DNA of 64,000 nucleotides from Pyrenochaeta sp. MPI-SDFR-AT-0127 (lineage: Eukaryota; Ascomycota; Dothideomycetes; Pleosporales; Cucurbitariaceae), in assembly GCA_020747015.1 (NCBI GenBank), contig JAGTJM010000023.1, forward strand, positions 124,001 to 188,000, written 5' to 3'. The notes under the pieces are model-generated. The model was not told the origin of the DNA. It did no database searches and saw nothing but the letters and a program-made list of their open reading frames with translations. Positions 21,463-32,756 of the stretch are shown piece by piece; the first letter of the stretch is position 1, and each line of letters begins with the position of its first letter. Made by a program: the position numbers and the translations under genes.

Positions 21463-22960
21463 TTACAACTCCTGCTTAGCCTTTGCGGAGGCAGAGCTAG
21501 CACTTGCGGCAGCAGCGTCGTATCCGCTCTTAGCAGATTTAGAAGCAGCAGCGGAAGCACTGGAAGCAGACTTGGCGGCAGCGGCAGAAGCGCTGGCCGC
21601 AGACTTCGAAATCGAAGACGAAGACGAAGACGCGGCCTTAGCAGCGGCGCCGGTAAGAGAGCTAGCACTGGAAGAAGCACGGATAGAGGCAGAGCTAGCG
21701 CTGGCGGCTGCAGCATCGGTAGCGGAGGCTGCGCTGGCGGTAGCAAGACCAATCTGTTGCTTGATCAAGTTGGTGTAATAAGCAAAGCCACCGGTGGCCG
21801 CAGCGTACTGGTTACCGGCCTTGGAGGTAGCAGCGCCATAGGCGGAGGCTGCGGAGGCAGATGCGGATGCAGCTGATGCGGAAGCACTGTCACCATAGAG
21901 ACGGGCACGATGCTTACGGGCAAGAGCAATGAGTTCATTACGCTTCGAGCCTTGCGGAACCTTGATGCCATTCTTGTCGGCCCATTCCTTGATCTGACTA
22001 TCGGACCAAGAATCGAGAAGCGCGTCGCTGAGGCTAGACTGAGCAGAAGCGGCAGCGGACGAGACAGAAGCATACGCTCCCTGAGCATTCAGGCTAGCGA
22101 GGCGAGATTGGCGGCGAATGTTGGCAATCAATGAGTCGCGAGTGGATGGTTGGGGAACATTGTAACCACGCTCATCGAACCAAGCCTTGAGGTCAGAGTC
22201 AGACCACGATGCGTAGAGCCAGTCACCAGGGTAATTTGCGGTCTCCTTAGCCTTCTCAGCGGCAGATTGGTAGTTGTCACGGACAGCTGCGATAAGAGAA
22301 TCACGCTGGCGGGGCTGAGGAACCGGGATGCCGTGCTTGTCAGCGAAAGCCTTTAGCTGTGAGTCTGACCAGCTGTATAAGCATTAGCATGTAACACTGA
22401 TGTAACTGTAGGAATACGTACGAATCAAAGATCCATCCCCTAACGTTGCCATAAGCCTGGTTCGCTGAATCCTCAGTCTCGGTCCAGTAGACCTTGACTT
22501 GCTCAGCGAGGCTCTTTGCATCCTTCTCAGTGCCCTTCTTTGCCTGTTGGCCCTTGAGATTCAGGTAGCTGGTGAGGGTCTGGGCGTCCCAGCTAGTGTA
22601 AGGAGTGACGACCTTATCGTTCCAGTGGGCCTTGACCGTGCTCTGCAGGTTCTTGCGGTCAGAAGGCGACGGGTGAGGAATGTTATTGTCCGAGAGCCAA
22701 CGCTCTAGCTCCGTCTCATGCCATTTGTCGTAGACTGCTTCCTGATGTCAGTCTAGTCTCCTTCATGGATATAATTTGTTTGGCGAGTCAATCATATTCT
22801 CGACCCCCAGCAAAGGGAATCATGATCAAGAGACTCCACACTGAGGAATGATAAAAAGGAGGGGGTTCCCACTATACGCACCGGCGTTGCCAAACCAGCT
22901 GTTGGCTGTAGCCTGAGCAGCGAGCGTCACCACAAGGGTGGAAGCAAGGGAGAACCTCAT
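21463..22960 (-). CDS. Ish1-repeat stress-response protein, ER/nuclear envelope
   Basis: Three exons (22960-22882, 22737-22422, 22372-21463) give 434 aa. A signal peptide at 1-20 (RFSLASTLVVTLAAQATA) is followed by Ish1 motifs in series. The clearest three read SWSDSQLKAFADKHGIPVPQ, SWSDSDLKAWFDERGYNVPQ and SWSDSQIKEWADKNGIKVPQ. Two more diverged copies come first (LERWLSDNNIPHP and TSWDAQTLTSYLN). The C-terminal 170 residues are an Ala/Ser-rich, LEA-like helix-prone tail. The last four residues are KQEL, close to an ER-retrieval signal. S. pombe Ish1 is a stress-induced nuclear-envelope protein, and a similar site is inferred here. Confidence 0.88.
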
Positions 22961-23891
22961 GTTGTGCAGATGCCAGCTGTGTGTTTTGATTGTAATATCG
23001 ATAGATGAATCGAAGTTAAGGTTAGAGGATAGTCGGGCGCGGCAGTGAGGATAGTGTTTAGGTTATTGAGGCGAGGAAGAGCTTTATGAGGGGAAACAAT
23101 GGCGGGCGGGTAGAATATGTGTGTCAGTGACGTAGTTTGCACGTTGAGGGAGCTGGGACAAACAAGGTCAAGGGCGCGCCTGCCTCGCCCCGCAACCAAT
23201 GGAGAGCTATGGCCACTCGACATGATCGCGTTTTTGGGGTGCGCAATTGTGAGATCGCTTTCATGAGCCTGGTCTGGGCCCTGCGTGTTTGTTGGCCACT
23301 AACCTCCACCCAAACCTGTCTGACGTTTTGTACAAATATCAGGATCTCATCGATGGCAAGGGCAGTGGAACGATGCCTTCTTACCTTACATGTGGTGCCG
23401 TGGAGCTGTGACTGGTGCTGATGGCATTTCGAAATTTCCATCACGAATCAACGCGGAGATCGGCGCCTTTCACCGCCCCTTACGTCATTATCAAAACAAT
23501 CCATGCACAAAACTTATGGAACACCAGTTTTGCCTCACTCAACCGTCTCAGCATAGACAGAGATGGACTGCAATTGAACCTGAGTCTCCCAGGACACTCG
23601 ACGACGCTAAATAACTAGGCATGTATCATGGTTACAGCGATGGATAATTATCATCTATCTAGTGGGGCCGAATGGATCACAGACGTTACGTAGGATGCAC
23701 AAGGAGAACCAAACACACATATCATTCGTGTTACTAGAAATAGGGTACATTTACATAGAGTCGGATGTGATATGAACCATGTCCATCAAATGATGTGTGA
23801 TTTGAGATGCTGTTATAGAACAAAATTCACTTTCATAGCTGATCGTACAATCGTCCTATCCAAGTTCTATCATTAATCTTGCTATATTGCT
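22961..23891. other. intergenic, promoter side of the Ish1 gene
   Basis: 930 bp with only short frames of no domain character. No repeat or RNA gene was recognised. Confidence 0.5.
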
Positions 23892-24562
23892 TCAGCCTTT
23901 GACGCCACCGTCACCTATGTTGAATCAGCATACTCAACTCACTACAAACACGCTTCCTGTAGGAGTATCTACTGACCTTTCCAGAATCTATCTGACACTT
24001 TATCCTTCTCCGCATCCTCATTGCTGACCTTCGCATGAGCCTGCTCAGCACGGTTGCTCATTTCCTTATTATGCTTCTTCACATCATGAGACTGCTCCTC
24101 CCCACTCGGTGGATTCTCATTCAAGATCTTGGGTTTCGCACCCTCAACTTCGCTGGGTTTGGGCTTGTTCTGCTGAGCTTGGCTTACAGCTGGCTCTTTG
24201 CTCTGGACACGCGTCGAGGTGGAGAATTCGCGTTTGCCTGAAGACGAACTGTTCTTGTTTGATGTTGAGGAAGATTGTGAGCCTTTCTGTGTCGAATTGT
24301 TTGCGGAGGAAGAGCCATCTTCATTTGGGGAGGATGAGGATTGGCCCTGAGCGACCTTTGGAGGTGGAGGGCCGGGGTGTTCGATGTTCTCGCTGGGATT
24401 CTTGCCCTGTTGCTGAGGCTTCTCGCCAGCTGGATTGCCGTCACCTGAACCGTAGTCTTGTGAGGCGAAGCGAACCTGGAAATGGGCGCGAGGAGCTGCT
24501 GAGAGAGCTGCTGGACGCAGCGCTGCTGATCGCCGTATTGACATGGGGCGCAAGATGCTCAT
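23892..24562 (-). CDS. small conserved fungal protein with mitochondrial-type N-terminus
   Basis: Two exons (24562-23977 and a 23-bp last exon 23914-23892) give 202 aa. The first 33 residues are rich in Arg, Ala and Ser with no acidic residue (SILRPMSIRRSAALRPAAL), as in a matrix-targeting presequence. Next comes a conserved block GDGNPAGEKPQQQGKNPSEN and EHPGPPPPKV, known to me from many ascomycete hypothetical proteins. The remainder is disordered and Ser/Asn/Lys-rich. The spliced end reads SDRFWKGDGGVKG, which ends the protein more naturally than the unspliced frame. Function unknown. Confidence 0.75.
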
Positions 24563-24861
24563 ATTGTAAAATGATGGATTTAAATTGCAGCTATGAATAA
24601 AATTCAGTAAAATTGAGTGAAGTTTGAGGCCTCAGGTAGAACTATGAGTTTGGGTGTTCGGGTCAGAGCTTCCATACGACATCATTATGTCATCTCTCGA
24701 CGCACGTCACTGGGGACCTGCATGAAGCCGCATCGAAAGCATTGACCAACTTCTTGAAGCATTGGAACAGCATGTGAAATCAATGGGCATAATTGAAGGC
24801 CCATGGCACTGGATCTTTGGTCCATTTTGTTGTAGTTCATGATCTGACTGCGATACACGCC

Positions 24862-25854
24862 TCAGCGGTGTCTCTGAGCGCCCAGCTCCATAAACATGTC
24901 GAAAAGAAGCTTTTTGTCTACTGCAGCTCTTCCTTGAAGTTCTATATCCACATCCATTTCCTGTGAACAGCCCATTTTGAGATCGACGTGGCCAGGAACA
25001 GCAGCGATTAGTTCTCTAAAAAACGCTTTGTAGACGTAGGATGTTGTTTGCCAGTCCAGTAGCTCTGTACGTGCCCACTCGTAGTACCGGGGATGGAAGG
25101 TGGGTATAACACGCAGCAAGCGCAGAGATGGAAATGACGAGAAAAATGTAGGCCAGTCGACGTAGCTGTTCATACGCAACGTGTCTTTCAGCTGAAGTTC
25201 TAGCTGTAGTTTTTTGATACGGGAGAGCTCCCATCCGGACGGCGCTTCGATGACAGATGACGGTAGTTTGCTCAGCGAGATAGCGAACCAATTGTTGCTG
25301 TACATACAGTCGCTCGCCTCATTGCGCATTCTTCGGGACGTGCGAAGTATTTCTAGATGAAGAATTGGTTTGGTGGCCACCACTCGAGCCGATATCGAGC
25401 ATCTCCCAATCAAGTGCCGTTGTCGGTTGAGTCGCTCCCGAGCAGCATGAGCAACAGTTCGTTTCTTCCGATTCTTCAAAATGAATGGTGCTCCAATGAC
25501 TGATCCGCGGCGTGAGCCTTGTCGGGTAACTAGGTATGAGTATACTTGATCGCGCAACTCTTGTGGTAGCCTGAAGAATGGGAATGGTCCATCGGCAATA
25601 GTTCGTGGCCCTTCACGGCGAATGACGTCGACTTTGCGCTGTTGTGTATCCTTTGCGAGAGCGTGCCGTCCATACTGCTCCTTTGCTTCGCACTCAATAT
25701 TCTCAATCCTCTCAGACAAGATCTTGGCTGTCTGATAGTCGACTGCAACGACTGGTGTGAGGAGACCTTCTGTCTTGCACCTCCGCTGCGGATTCCTGCG
25801 CAATTCCATGGTCGATATGTCACATCGTGAAAGTTTCCCTTCATCAGAGTGCAT
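24862..25854 (-). CDS. F-box-like fungal protein
   Basis: The protein has 330 aa in one exon. An F-box-like motif near residue 95 reads FFRLPQELRDQVYSYLVTR. It is followed by the usual layout of the large Dothideomycete/Leotiomycete family: ILHLEILRTSRRMRNEASDCMYSNNWFAI around residue 165, a leucine-rich region (RIKKLQLELQLKDTLR, FPSLRLLRVIPTFHP) and a variable end. Such proteins may be substrate receptors of SCF ubiquitin ligases, but few are studied. A second Met 15 codons downstream (MELRRNPQ) is an alternative start. Confidence 0.72.
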   Translation of the reverse strand: MHSDEGKLSRCDISTMELRRNPQRRCKTEGLLTPVVAVDYQTAKILSERIENIECEAKEQYGRHALAKDTQQRKVDVIRREGPRTIADGPFPFFRLPQELRDQVYSYLVTRQGSRRGSVIGAPFILKNRKKRTVAHAARERLNRQRHLIGRCSISARVVATKPILHLEILRTSRRMRNEASDCMYSNNWFAISLSKLPSSVIEAPSGWELSRIKKLQLELQLKDTLRMNSYVDWPTFFSSFPSLRLLRVIPTFHPRYYEWARTELLDWQTTSYVYKAFFRELIAAVPGHVDLKMGCSQEMDVDIELQGRAAVDKKLLFDMFMELGAQRHR

Positions 25855-26435
25855 TGTGTGCGTGATTACACTTATAAAGCTACACTACGGAGAAATTAAG
25901 GTTGCCGCTTACACTAAGTACTAAGCAGTAACCAGCAACAACCTGACACAAACATCGCTTGGATAGAGATTGCGCAATGATATGACAATGACTAGGTGTT
26001 CGCGCCATACCCAAGCATGGCTGTTGGTCCGTAATGGAGGGTAGAAACCTTGAAACAACGGCGGGCCGAGCTTGAGATTGGGTCTAACGTAAGGAAGATG
26101 ACCATGCGACGCCAGGAAGCACGCACTGTTCAACAACAAACTTCTGAAGTGCAAAGAGCAGTCAGCTGGTGCAGATTTTGGGTATTGAACATGTGGTCAA
26201 AAAAAGAGAAGGAAAATGGGTAAATACGGAGTCCAGAACCAGGCGATGGCGAGGTGAGAGGGGAATTAGTGGCCATAATAAGGCTTATTGTTTCAAGCCC
26301 AACAACATATTGTTAATATAACAGAAGTGCTAAGCGAACATACCACGCTAGAAACGACTGCTCTAAAGCAGTAAACTAGATACTTCATGCGAGTCGTTGC
26401 TGAACATATGTTGGCATTTGTGCTTGTCGCTAAGG
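25855..26435. other. intergenic, no gene seen
   Basis: 580 bp upstream of the F-box-like gene and downstream of the two-TM protein gene. Nothing recognised. Confidence 0.5.
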
Positions 26436-27455
26436 CTAGCCTTCCTCACCCACGACTTTAGCATGTCGGAAGTACTTCATGCCCACCCAGGCAACAACAA
26501 CCCACACCCAGCTCATGACTGCTGTGCAGACCATCAACGCTGGATAGTATCCGGTTATCGGTAGTGTTGCATCGTCTTCAAGTTCAGGCGGTGCATAAGG
26601 TGTCTCGCCGACATCCCAAGCCCAGCTCCACACACCGAGACATGAGCCCATTACAACAACGAACACTACCCAAGTCACTACCAGCATGACCCAGCCCCAC
26701 CACTCCGTCTCGCTGTAGTCCCACTCGTCAGTCATGTCCAAATCGGAGGCCGGGTCGTCCATGGAAGGCGCGGCGTGCTGTTCGCTGCGGTTCGAACGGC
26801 GGCGTGGGAGAGACATGGCAGGACCTTGAGTCGGGACGTGAAAGGAGGAGGTACTACTTGAGGCAGACGAGCCATGGAAAGGCACCTTCTCGTCTTCGTC
26901 GGTGGTCGATGCATAAGGTCCGATTGGGCTAGTCATGGGCGATGCGAGCAAATGTGGGATTGGATGTTCAATTCTATCGAGTGATTCATTACTGGCCGAT
27001 GGGGAGGCAGGGTCGTAGTTGAAGTGACTGTGAGATCCATGGTCGACGGACGATGCTGCGCTCATCGTGGTGGTGACAATTGTCGGCTTCAACACAGTGC
27101 GCTCCTTGCGTAGCGAGCTGCTTCGCTCTCGCATCTTCGCCATGGCTGCCTTTCTCAGTGACCCCGTCCTTTTCCTACCCTGACTCTGGCGCAGCGCCGT
27201 TGCGATGGATGAACCCTTCTTCGTGCCCTCCTCCTCGTCGGCAATTCCCTTGTCCTGGCTTTCCTCCGCCGTTGGCAACTTTGCTGCAGCATCTCTAGAT
27301 GGTCTCAACGACAAAAGACCACCAAGGACGCCTCCTGACTTGCTTCTTTTATCGTCTTGCCCGCCGGCTGCTCCCTCTCTGTTCTTCATCCTCTGCGCCG
27401 ACGGTTGTGCTGTTTCATGGCTGGCTTGTCGGTGCAGACCTGTCCCACCATCCAT
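26436..27455 (-). CDS. conserved fungal membrane protein with two C-terminal TM helices
   Basis: The protein has 339 aa in one exon. The first 240 residues are polar and disordered (Ser/Arg/Lys-rich, with a basic SLRKAAMAKMRERSSSLRKE). Two Trp-rich transmembrane helices follow: WWGWVMLVVTWVVFVVVMGS at about 251-270 and LMVCTAVMSWVWVVVAWVGM at about 307-327. They flank a conserved loop VGETPYAPPELEDDATLPI. The C-terminus is short and basic then acidic. I know the two-helix block as conserved in filamentous ascomycetes, but no function is known to me. Confidence 0.75.
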   Translation of the reverse strand: MDGGTGLHRQASHETAQPSAQRMKNREGAAGGQDDKRSKSGGVLGGLLSLRPSRDAAAKLPTAEESQDKGIADEEEGTKKGSSIATALRQSQGRKRTGSLRKAAMAKMRERSSSLRKERTVLKPTIVTTTMSAASSVDHGSHSHFNYDPASPSASNESLDRIEHPIPHLLASPMTSPIGPYASTTDEDEKVPFHGSSASSSTSSFHVPTQGPAMSLPRRRSNRSEQHAAPSMDDPASDLDMTDEWDYSETEWWGWVMLVVTWVVFVVVMGSCLGVWSWAWDVGETPYAPPELEDDATLPITGYYPALMVCTAVMSWVWVVVAWVGMKYFRHAKVVGEEG

Positions 27456-27767
27456 TCTCTTTGTGCCTATAAATCATGCAGCTCACGGCAACCAAGGAAT
27501 GTCATGTTTCGTGTTTAATCTATCGACAACGGTAACAAGTGTAGCGTCATGTCTCGGACGTGTGGCTTGCAACGGCGTGGGCCCTTTGATTGCGGCCTTG
27601 CAGGACGCGCATTGGCTGCAGGGGTTCACCGAACCTCGCCCATACTGCATATGGAAGGTATCCCTCAATTTCCCCTCCACTTCTCATCCGGGCTTCCTAT
27701 CTTCTTGGACCTTGCGATGCGCTCTCGCTAGCTGTCATTCCTTACTGACATTCCTTAAGCGTCCATT
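27456..27767. other. divergent promoter region
   Basis: 312 bp between the two-TM protein gene and the Zrg17 gene; no specific site was recognised. Confidence 0.4.
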
Positions 27768-29274
27768 ATGGCTTCGAACATGCCCTTGCCTGTCCCGCCG
27801 CGGACTCCAACGCCGCCTCCTGACGAGGACGCGCCGCACCCTGTTGGCCTCGGATTCGAAGGCGAGCTGTCTCCTGGGAACTTGGGATTCGATGCAAATA
27901 CGCTCTCCCCAATGTCTGCAACATTCCCGTCGAGGCAGTATGCCACCCTCGCCCCAAGTGATTCCATCTCCCAGAAGGCATCGCCCAATACCATCTACAC
28001 GCCCGCGAGCGCATCCTTCCCCTTCACCCCAGCAAGTGCTGCCAGCGGGACAAATGATACCGACGCGCCTTCATTGAGCGGCTCAGAGAATGTTCGGAAT
28101 CCTTTTAATTTTCAGACTATGGCCTACCAACCGGACCGACCCCAACCCAAGCAAAATGTACGTTTCTACCTTGACTTGCTCCAGTTCATCCTGACAATTG
28201 TAGGACGTGGGTCGAAGACGAGGACACAAGTATAAGCACAGTAGTGTATCCCACCAAATATTCCTCGAACCCGCACCACGTGCACCGCTTCAACTCCCGG
28301 CCTCGCTTCCGATTCCAACGTTCAAAGAGTATCGATCGTCCATGTCCAAGGACCAAAAGCTACGACTAGCGTGGTGTTTCAGTCACCTAGTTGTAGCCGG
28401 CCTTGTGCAATGGGGCGCACATGAGTCGCTGGCACTCACGGTATTATCACGCCTGATATTCTACGACGCGCTTGGAGCATTTCTTTGCGTAGCTGTAGAC
28501 ATTGGATCCAATTTCGAAGTTTGGAAGCGATCAAGCATTCGTCACCCATTCGGATTTGAGCGCTTGGAGGTCATTGCAGGATTAGGCATGTCCGTTGGCT
28601 TGCTCTTCATGGGACTGGACCTTATTTCTCACGGTTTGACACACACATTAGAGGAAAGCGGTGGGCATCACGCGCATCACGCAGACGCGCACGAGCGTGT
28701 TTCTCCTGGGAGCATTGATCTTGCGGCTCTGAGTGGAATCATCTCGACTCTCGTCTCAGCAATCGTGCTCAAGAACCACGCTCGGATTGGGAAGGTCATG
28801 AGACTTGGTGCAATTGCTAACCTGCCCTCAGTGCTGAGCAACCCCTCTCATTTCCTAACGCTGTCTTGCTCAGCGCTTCTTCTACTTCTCCCGCTTCTCA
28901 GCATACAGATGTACGTCTGGTTAGATCGTACGCTCTCCTTTTCGGTTGCATTCGCCATGGTAGTGCTGGGCTGGGTCCAAGGGTGGTCACTGGGAAAGAT
29001 GCTCTTGATGTCCTACTCGGGTCCTGGTGTATCGGACGTCATGTACGATCTAGAGACAGACCCAGCAGTGAGCACGGTGGAGGAGGCAAAGTTCTGGCAA
29101 GTGCACTATGGGTTGTGTCAGGCAAACTTGAAGCTGCGAGTGCGAAACATGGAGGAAATTGGACGCCTTCGCGATCGGATTGGAAGCATGGTGCGGAATC
29201 GCTTGGGTGGCGGATATGGCAGTGGAGGTCAGAAGTGGGAGGTATCCACACAAATTACGCTCGAGAAGGACTGA
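27768..29274 (+). CDS. zrg17: cation diffusion facilitator family protein, Zrg17 type
   Basis: Two exons (27768-28157 and 28204-29274) give 486 aa. The 46-bp intron ends in ATTGTAG. The N-terminal 130 residues are Pro/Ser-rich and cytosolic. The conserved block GHKYKHSSVSHQIFLEP follows the splice junction and LPIPTFKEYRSSMSKDQKLR leads into TM1. About six TM helices follow, with a His-rich loop (GGHHAHHADAHERVSPGSID) before TM5. The TM2 zinc site (H-x3-D in active family members) is replaced here (LSRLIFYDALG). Zrg17 proteins lack this site and work as a heteromer with Msc2/Cis4, bringing zinc into the ER. The end is a short ferredoxin-like cytosolic domain. Confidence 0.88.
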
Positions 29275-29869
29275 GGGGTCTCGCATTTGGGCGTAGTCCC
29301 ACTTTGCAATTAGGTTCTGCAATAAACCTATCGCACTTCTGTGGCGAGTCATCTCTCAGCATGTCGCGTCGCATAGCAGCTTCGCAGCCCGAACGTTGCC
29401 CCGAGAGGCAGATCGACGCGTTCGCTTCCCCAGCGACGCAACTGTGCATACTGTGTGGATACCCAACATCATTCCGTCTGCCAAAGGACATCACCTACAT
29501 CATCTGCTTCTGTGCTGAGACAGCTGGCAGCCAGTCCGTCGACGCCTGACGCCCACCCCCCTGCTGCCGCTAAAGGCGTAGCGAGAAACCCTGGAGGCGG
29601 GTAGGGTGCACATTGATCAACAGGCACCCCGTCCACGCTGCGCGCTTCACCGCCGACGGCTTGCCCCGTGCAAGTGGTCAGCCTTTGTCTGATCAGGGTT
29701 GGCCTGCCTGCAGGTGTTCGCTGTCCGTCCATCACGCCCACCGCAACTCTCCACACAACGCTCCCCCTTCTGTGCGCCCGCCTGCACCACTGCCTGAGAG
29801 TCTGCCAGAGCCTGTGACTTGCAAGGCTGGCAGCCGGGCAAGTCATATATACCCTGCAGCGTCCTGGGA
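29275..29869. other. intergenic, promoter of the RBR gene
   Basis: 595 bp between two genes on the same strand; no feature recognised. Confidence 0.5.
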
Positions 29870-32007
29870 ATGGCGAGGGATCGCGATGAGCGTGGCACAC
29901 GATACTACGACGACGAACAGCCAGACGACGAGCGAGAACGAAGGCATCGACGCCGGCACAGAACCCGTGAAAACGTCAGTGATCAATCTCCAGTCAAACG
30001 AGAGCGAAGGGAGCGCCGACGGGCAGACGATGCTAGACGAGAGGCTGAATTAGACATCGATGACTTGAGAGCTCGGCGAGAGTCGTACTACACCAGACCA
30101 GAGACCGACCGACGTCGTGATCAAGAGCGCATGGCACAGGAGATCAGGACGGAGCGAGTGAAGGACAAGCCCCGGAGTAGCCATCGGGAGATCAGACGAG
30201 ATGGCACGCGACGAGTAAAAAGGAGGGAAGCTGTTGCGGAGGACAGGAGCGACGAGTACGTCTATGGGCGACCGAAATCGAGAGGCGTTGTGGAAGAGGT
30301 TAGTGTTAGACGCTCGTCTGCACGGAGAAGGAGCGAGGAGGGTGGTTCTTCGAACAGGACTGCATATACTCCACTTTCAGGTTCTGGATCTGCGTCAGTG
30401 CGCAGGGTTGAGGTCCCACATTTGAGCAGGTAAGAATGTCGTGGCCTTCAATTACTGGACGAGTATTGATGAAGTTCAGGAGTACATCTGCACGAGAATC
30501 CAGTAGAGGATACACGACAACAAGGCCAACTGTGAGGCGTACCAGTACTATCAAGCTGCCTACTTCTGCATCACCGCCAATTGTGCGAGCGCACTCAATT
30601 AGAGAAACTGCACGGAGGAGTACTGGCGGGCTTCTATCAAGCTTCTTCAAGCCTCAACCATCACGCACACCGTCCGCTGTTGTGCACAAGGAGGTTATAC
30701 GGTTAGTTATTTGCCAGCTTTCTCTTCAACTTGCTGACCCTCTTTTCAGAGTTGATTGTCTCGTCTGCATGAATGATGAGCTCCCGATCAGCAAGACGGT
30801 CAAGCTTGCATGCGGACATCGAATGTGTCATTCATGTCTGAAGCGTCAATTTACCCTCTCGGTGGCAGATCCACAACACATGCCTCCAAGATGCTGCACC
30901 ACTGAGCACATTCCTTTGAAGTATGCTGAGCGCTTGTTTGACGACAAGTTCAAAATACTGTGGAACAAGAAATATCAAGAATATACAACCGCGAACCGAC
31001 TCTACTGCCCAACGAAAGGATGTGGTCAATGGATCAAGCCGTCAAGGATACGGATGGATTTGACCTATGGAAGAAAATACGCACGATGTGGCTCATGTAG
31101 TACAAAGGTGTGCGTCTTGTGCAATAGCAAGTTCCACACAAAACGTGAGTGCCCAAAGGATGAGGAAACAAATCGTTTGGTACAATTGGCCAAGGAGAAG
31201 GGTTGGCAGAGGTGCTACAGCTGCAAGGCTGTGGTTGAGCTGAAGGAAGGCTGCAACCATATGACTTGGTAAGTCTGAGAACTTTCTCGACTTGGAATTT
31301 TCTAATATCATTATAGCCGATGTACAGCTCAGTTCTGTATGGTCTGCGCTGCCCCCTGGAAAACGTGTAATTGCCCTTGGTTCGATTACCAACACATCGA
31401 CGACGATGACCGTCTGAATGAGATGCGCAGTCCTTACACACAACGACAGCACGGCGAAGTTGAAGTTATTGAGATTATGGAAGAACCCTCCCCGCCCCTA
31501 GCACGCCGCTCCAGCACACGTACCCACCATCGCAGCGAGCGTGATCGCGGCCGCGATCGCGCAGACCAAGAACTCTCTGCTCACTTACAAGCACAGCTCC
31601 ACCTCAACCCCACTCCTACTGCATCAGAATTACGTCGCGCCGATCCCCAGGTACAGGTTTATGGTCTGGGCAACTCCGCCGGTCATCATATGAACGATTC
31701 ATACGCGGTTCGATCTTTGCCTACCTCTGCTGCTCGTACTGCAGCTCGAGCGGCTGCTCCTCGGCCTTCATTCTTCAGTAGTCGCCGTAGTGTTCGAGAA
31801 ACTCCAGCCTCTGTACGCCCTCCTCTACCTCCTGCAGCGGCATCAACAATGGCTGGTTTGTCAAGAGATGGACGAAAGGTTGGCGCCAATCGGGTAGGCA
31901 CATGGCTCAGTCACATTCAAGTTGACGCCGAGGCCATCAACACGGCACCTAGAGGCGTTGAAGTCGATGATTGGAGATGTGATGGCACAATGATTGGAAT
32001 CGACTGA
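29870..32007 (+). CDS. RBR (RING-IBR-RING) E3 ubiquitin ligase
   Basis: Four exons (29870-30429, 30480-30701, 30750-31268, 31317-32007) give 663 aa. The first 260 residues are Arg/Glu-rich and disordered. RING1 starts at about residue 262 (CLVCMNDELPISKTVKLACG then HRMCHSC). The IBR follows (YCPTKGCGQW, YARCGSCSTKVCVLC, HTKRECP). RING2 reads CYSCKAVVELKEGCNHMTCR and continues TAQFCMVC. The Cys in EGCNHM is the expected catalytic residue that takes ubiquitin from the E2; the intron between exons 3 and 4 splits the next Cys codon. The C-terminus is disordered and Arg/Ser/Pro-rich. Fungal RBR proteins of this layout are common and mostly uncharacterised. ATG 29870 is chosen over an in-frame upstream non-ATG extension. 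Confidence 0.93.
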
Positions 32008-32353
32008 GCAGTTGTGTAAACAGCAGCTAATGCACATTGGCTAAAGATGTTTGCACACATATTTGGATTTGGAAGGGAGGAGCAGCGAGATACCCATTTT
32101 ACGCCTTCAACAACCATGCATTATATCCATATACACCAATACTATTCTTGTAATTACAACTTATCACAAATTTATCACCTACGTAATACGTTCCACAATA
32201 TGGTGTGCAGTCAAAGGCATGGCACAGCAAAAGAAAGGCATTCGCGGTCTGTGAGAGAGACGCATTGCGTCGTAGTATGCACATCTCTGGAAAGAGTCTG
32301 AGAGCAAAAAGAAAGTTCGGAATGTCCTGAGCAAGCACAGGCACGAGATTGAT

Positions 32354-32440
32354 TGTCCCCTTCGTGGATCGAACACGATACCTCCAGATTTTGTGACCGA
32401 AGACTTCAGTCTGGCGCTCTCCCAATTGAGCTAAGGAGAC
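32354..32440 (-). tRNA. tRNA-Phe (anticodon GAA) with a 14-nt intron
   Basis: The 87-nt gene folds completely. The acceptor GTCTCCT pairs with AGGGGAC, followed by discriminator A. The D arm is GCTC/GAGC, the anticodon stem CCAGA/TCTGG, the T arm TCGTG/CACGA with loop TTCGATC. The anticodon GAA is followed by G37 and a 14-nt insert (TCTTCGGTCACAAA) at the canonical intron position 37/38. Confidence 0.95.
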
Positions 32441-32756
32441 TGGATGGATTTCATTGGTCAGTTTTAGACGTGTACATAAGATATCCATGGTACAATTCAA
32501 GTATTAGAAGACCTTTGTCATATATCACATGCTTCGACTCCGATTTGCGAGCAAAATGACTCCAATTTCGCCGTAGGTCCTCCAGTGTGTGGGTCAAAGT
32601 CATCGCCGGCTGGATTTGGCTTAGATTCCGAGACCCTCACCAGACTTCCGATGCGCAAGCTTCGCAGCTTCGAGCTCCACCACAATTTCAGCAGACTGCT
32701 CACCGAACCATAACACCAAGCCCGAAGAGGACCAACAATTAACTTGGGCTTTCCTC
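32441..32756. other. promoter region between tRNA and cyclin genes
   Basis: 316 bp; no further feature recognised. Confidence 0.4.

Noticed and set aside
21454..21876. Ser/Gly/Arg-rich plus-strand frame
   Set aside because: It is antisense to the Ala/Ser-rich tail of the Ish1-repeat protein.
28866..29549. 227-codon plus-strand frame overlapping the end of the Zrg17 gene
   Set aside because: It is an out-of-frame shadow; the Zrg17 frame carries the TM helices and family blocks.
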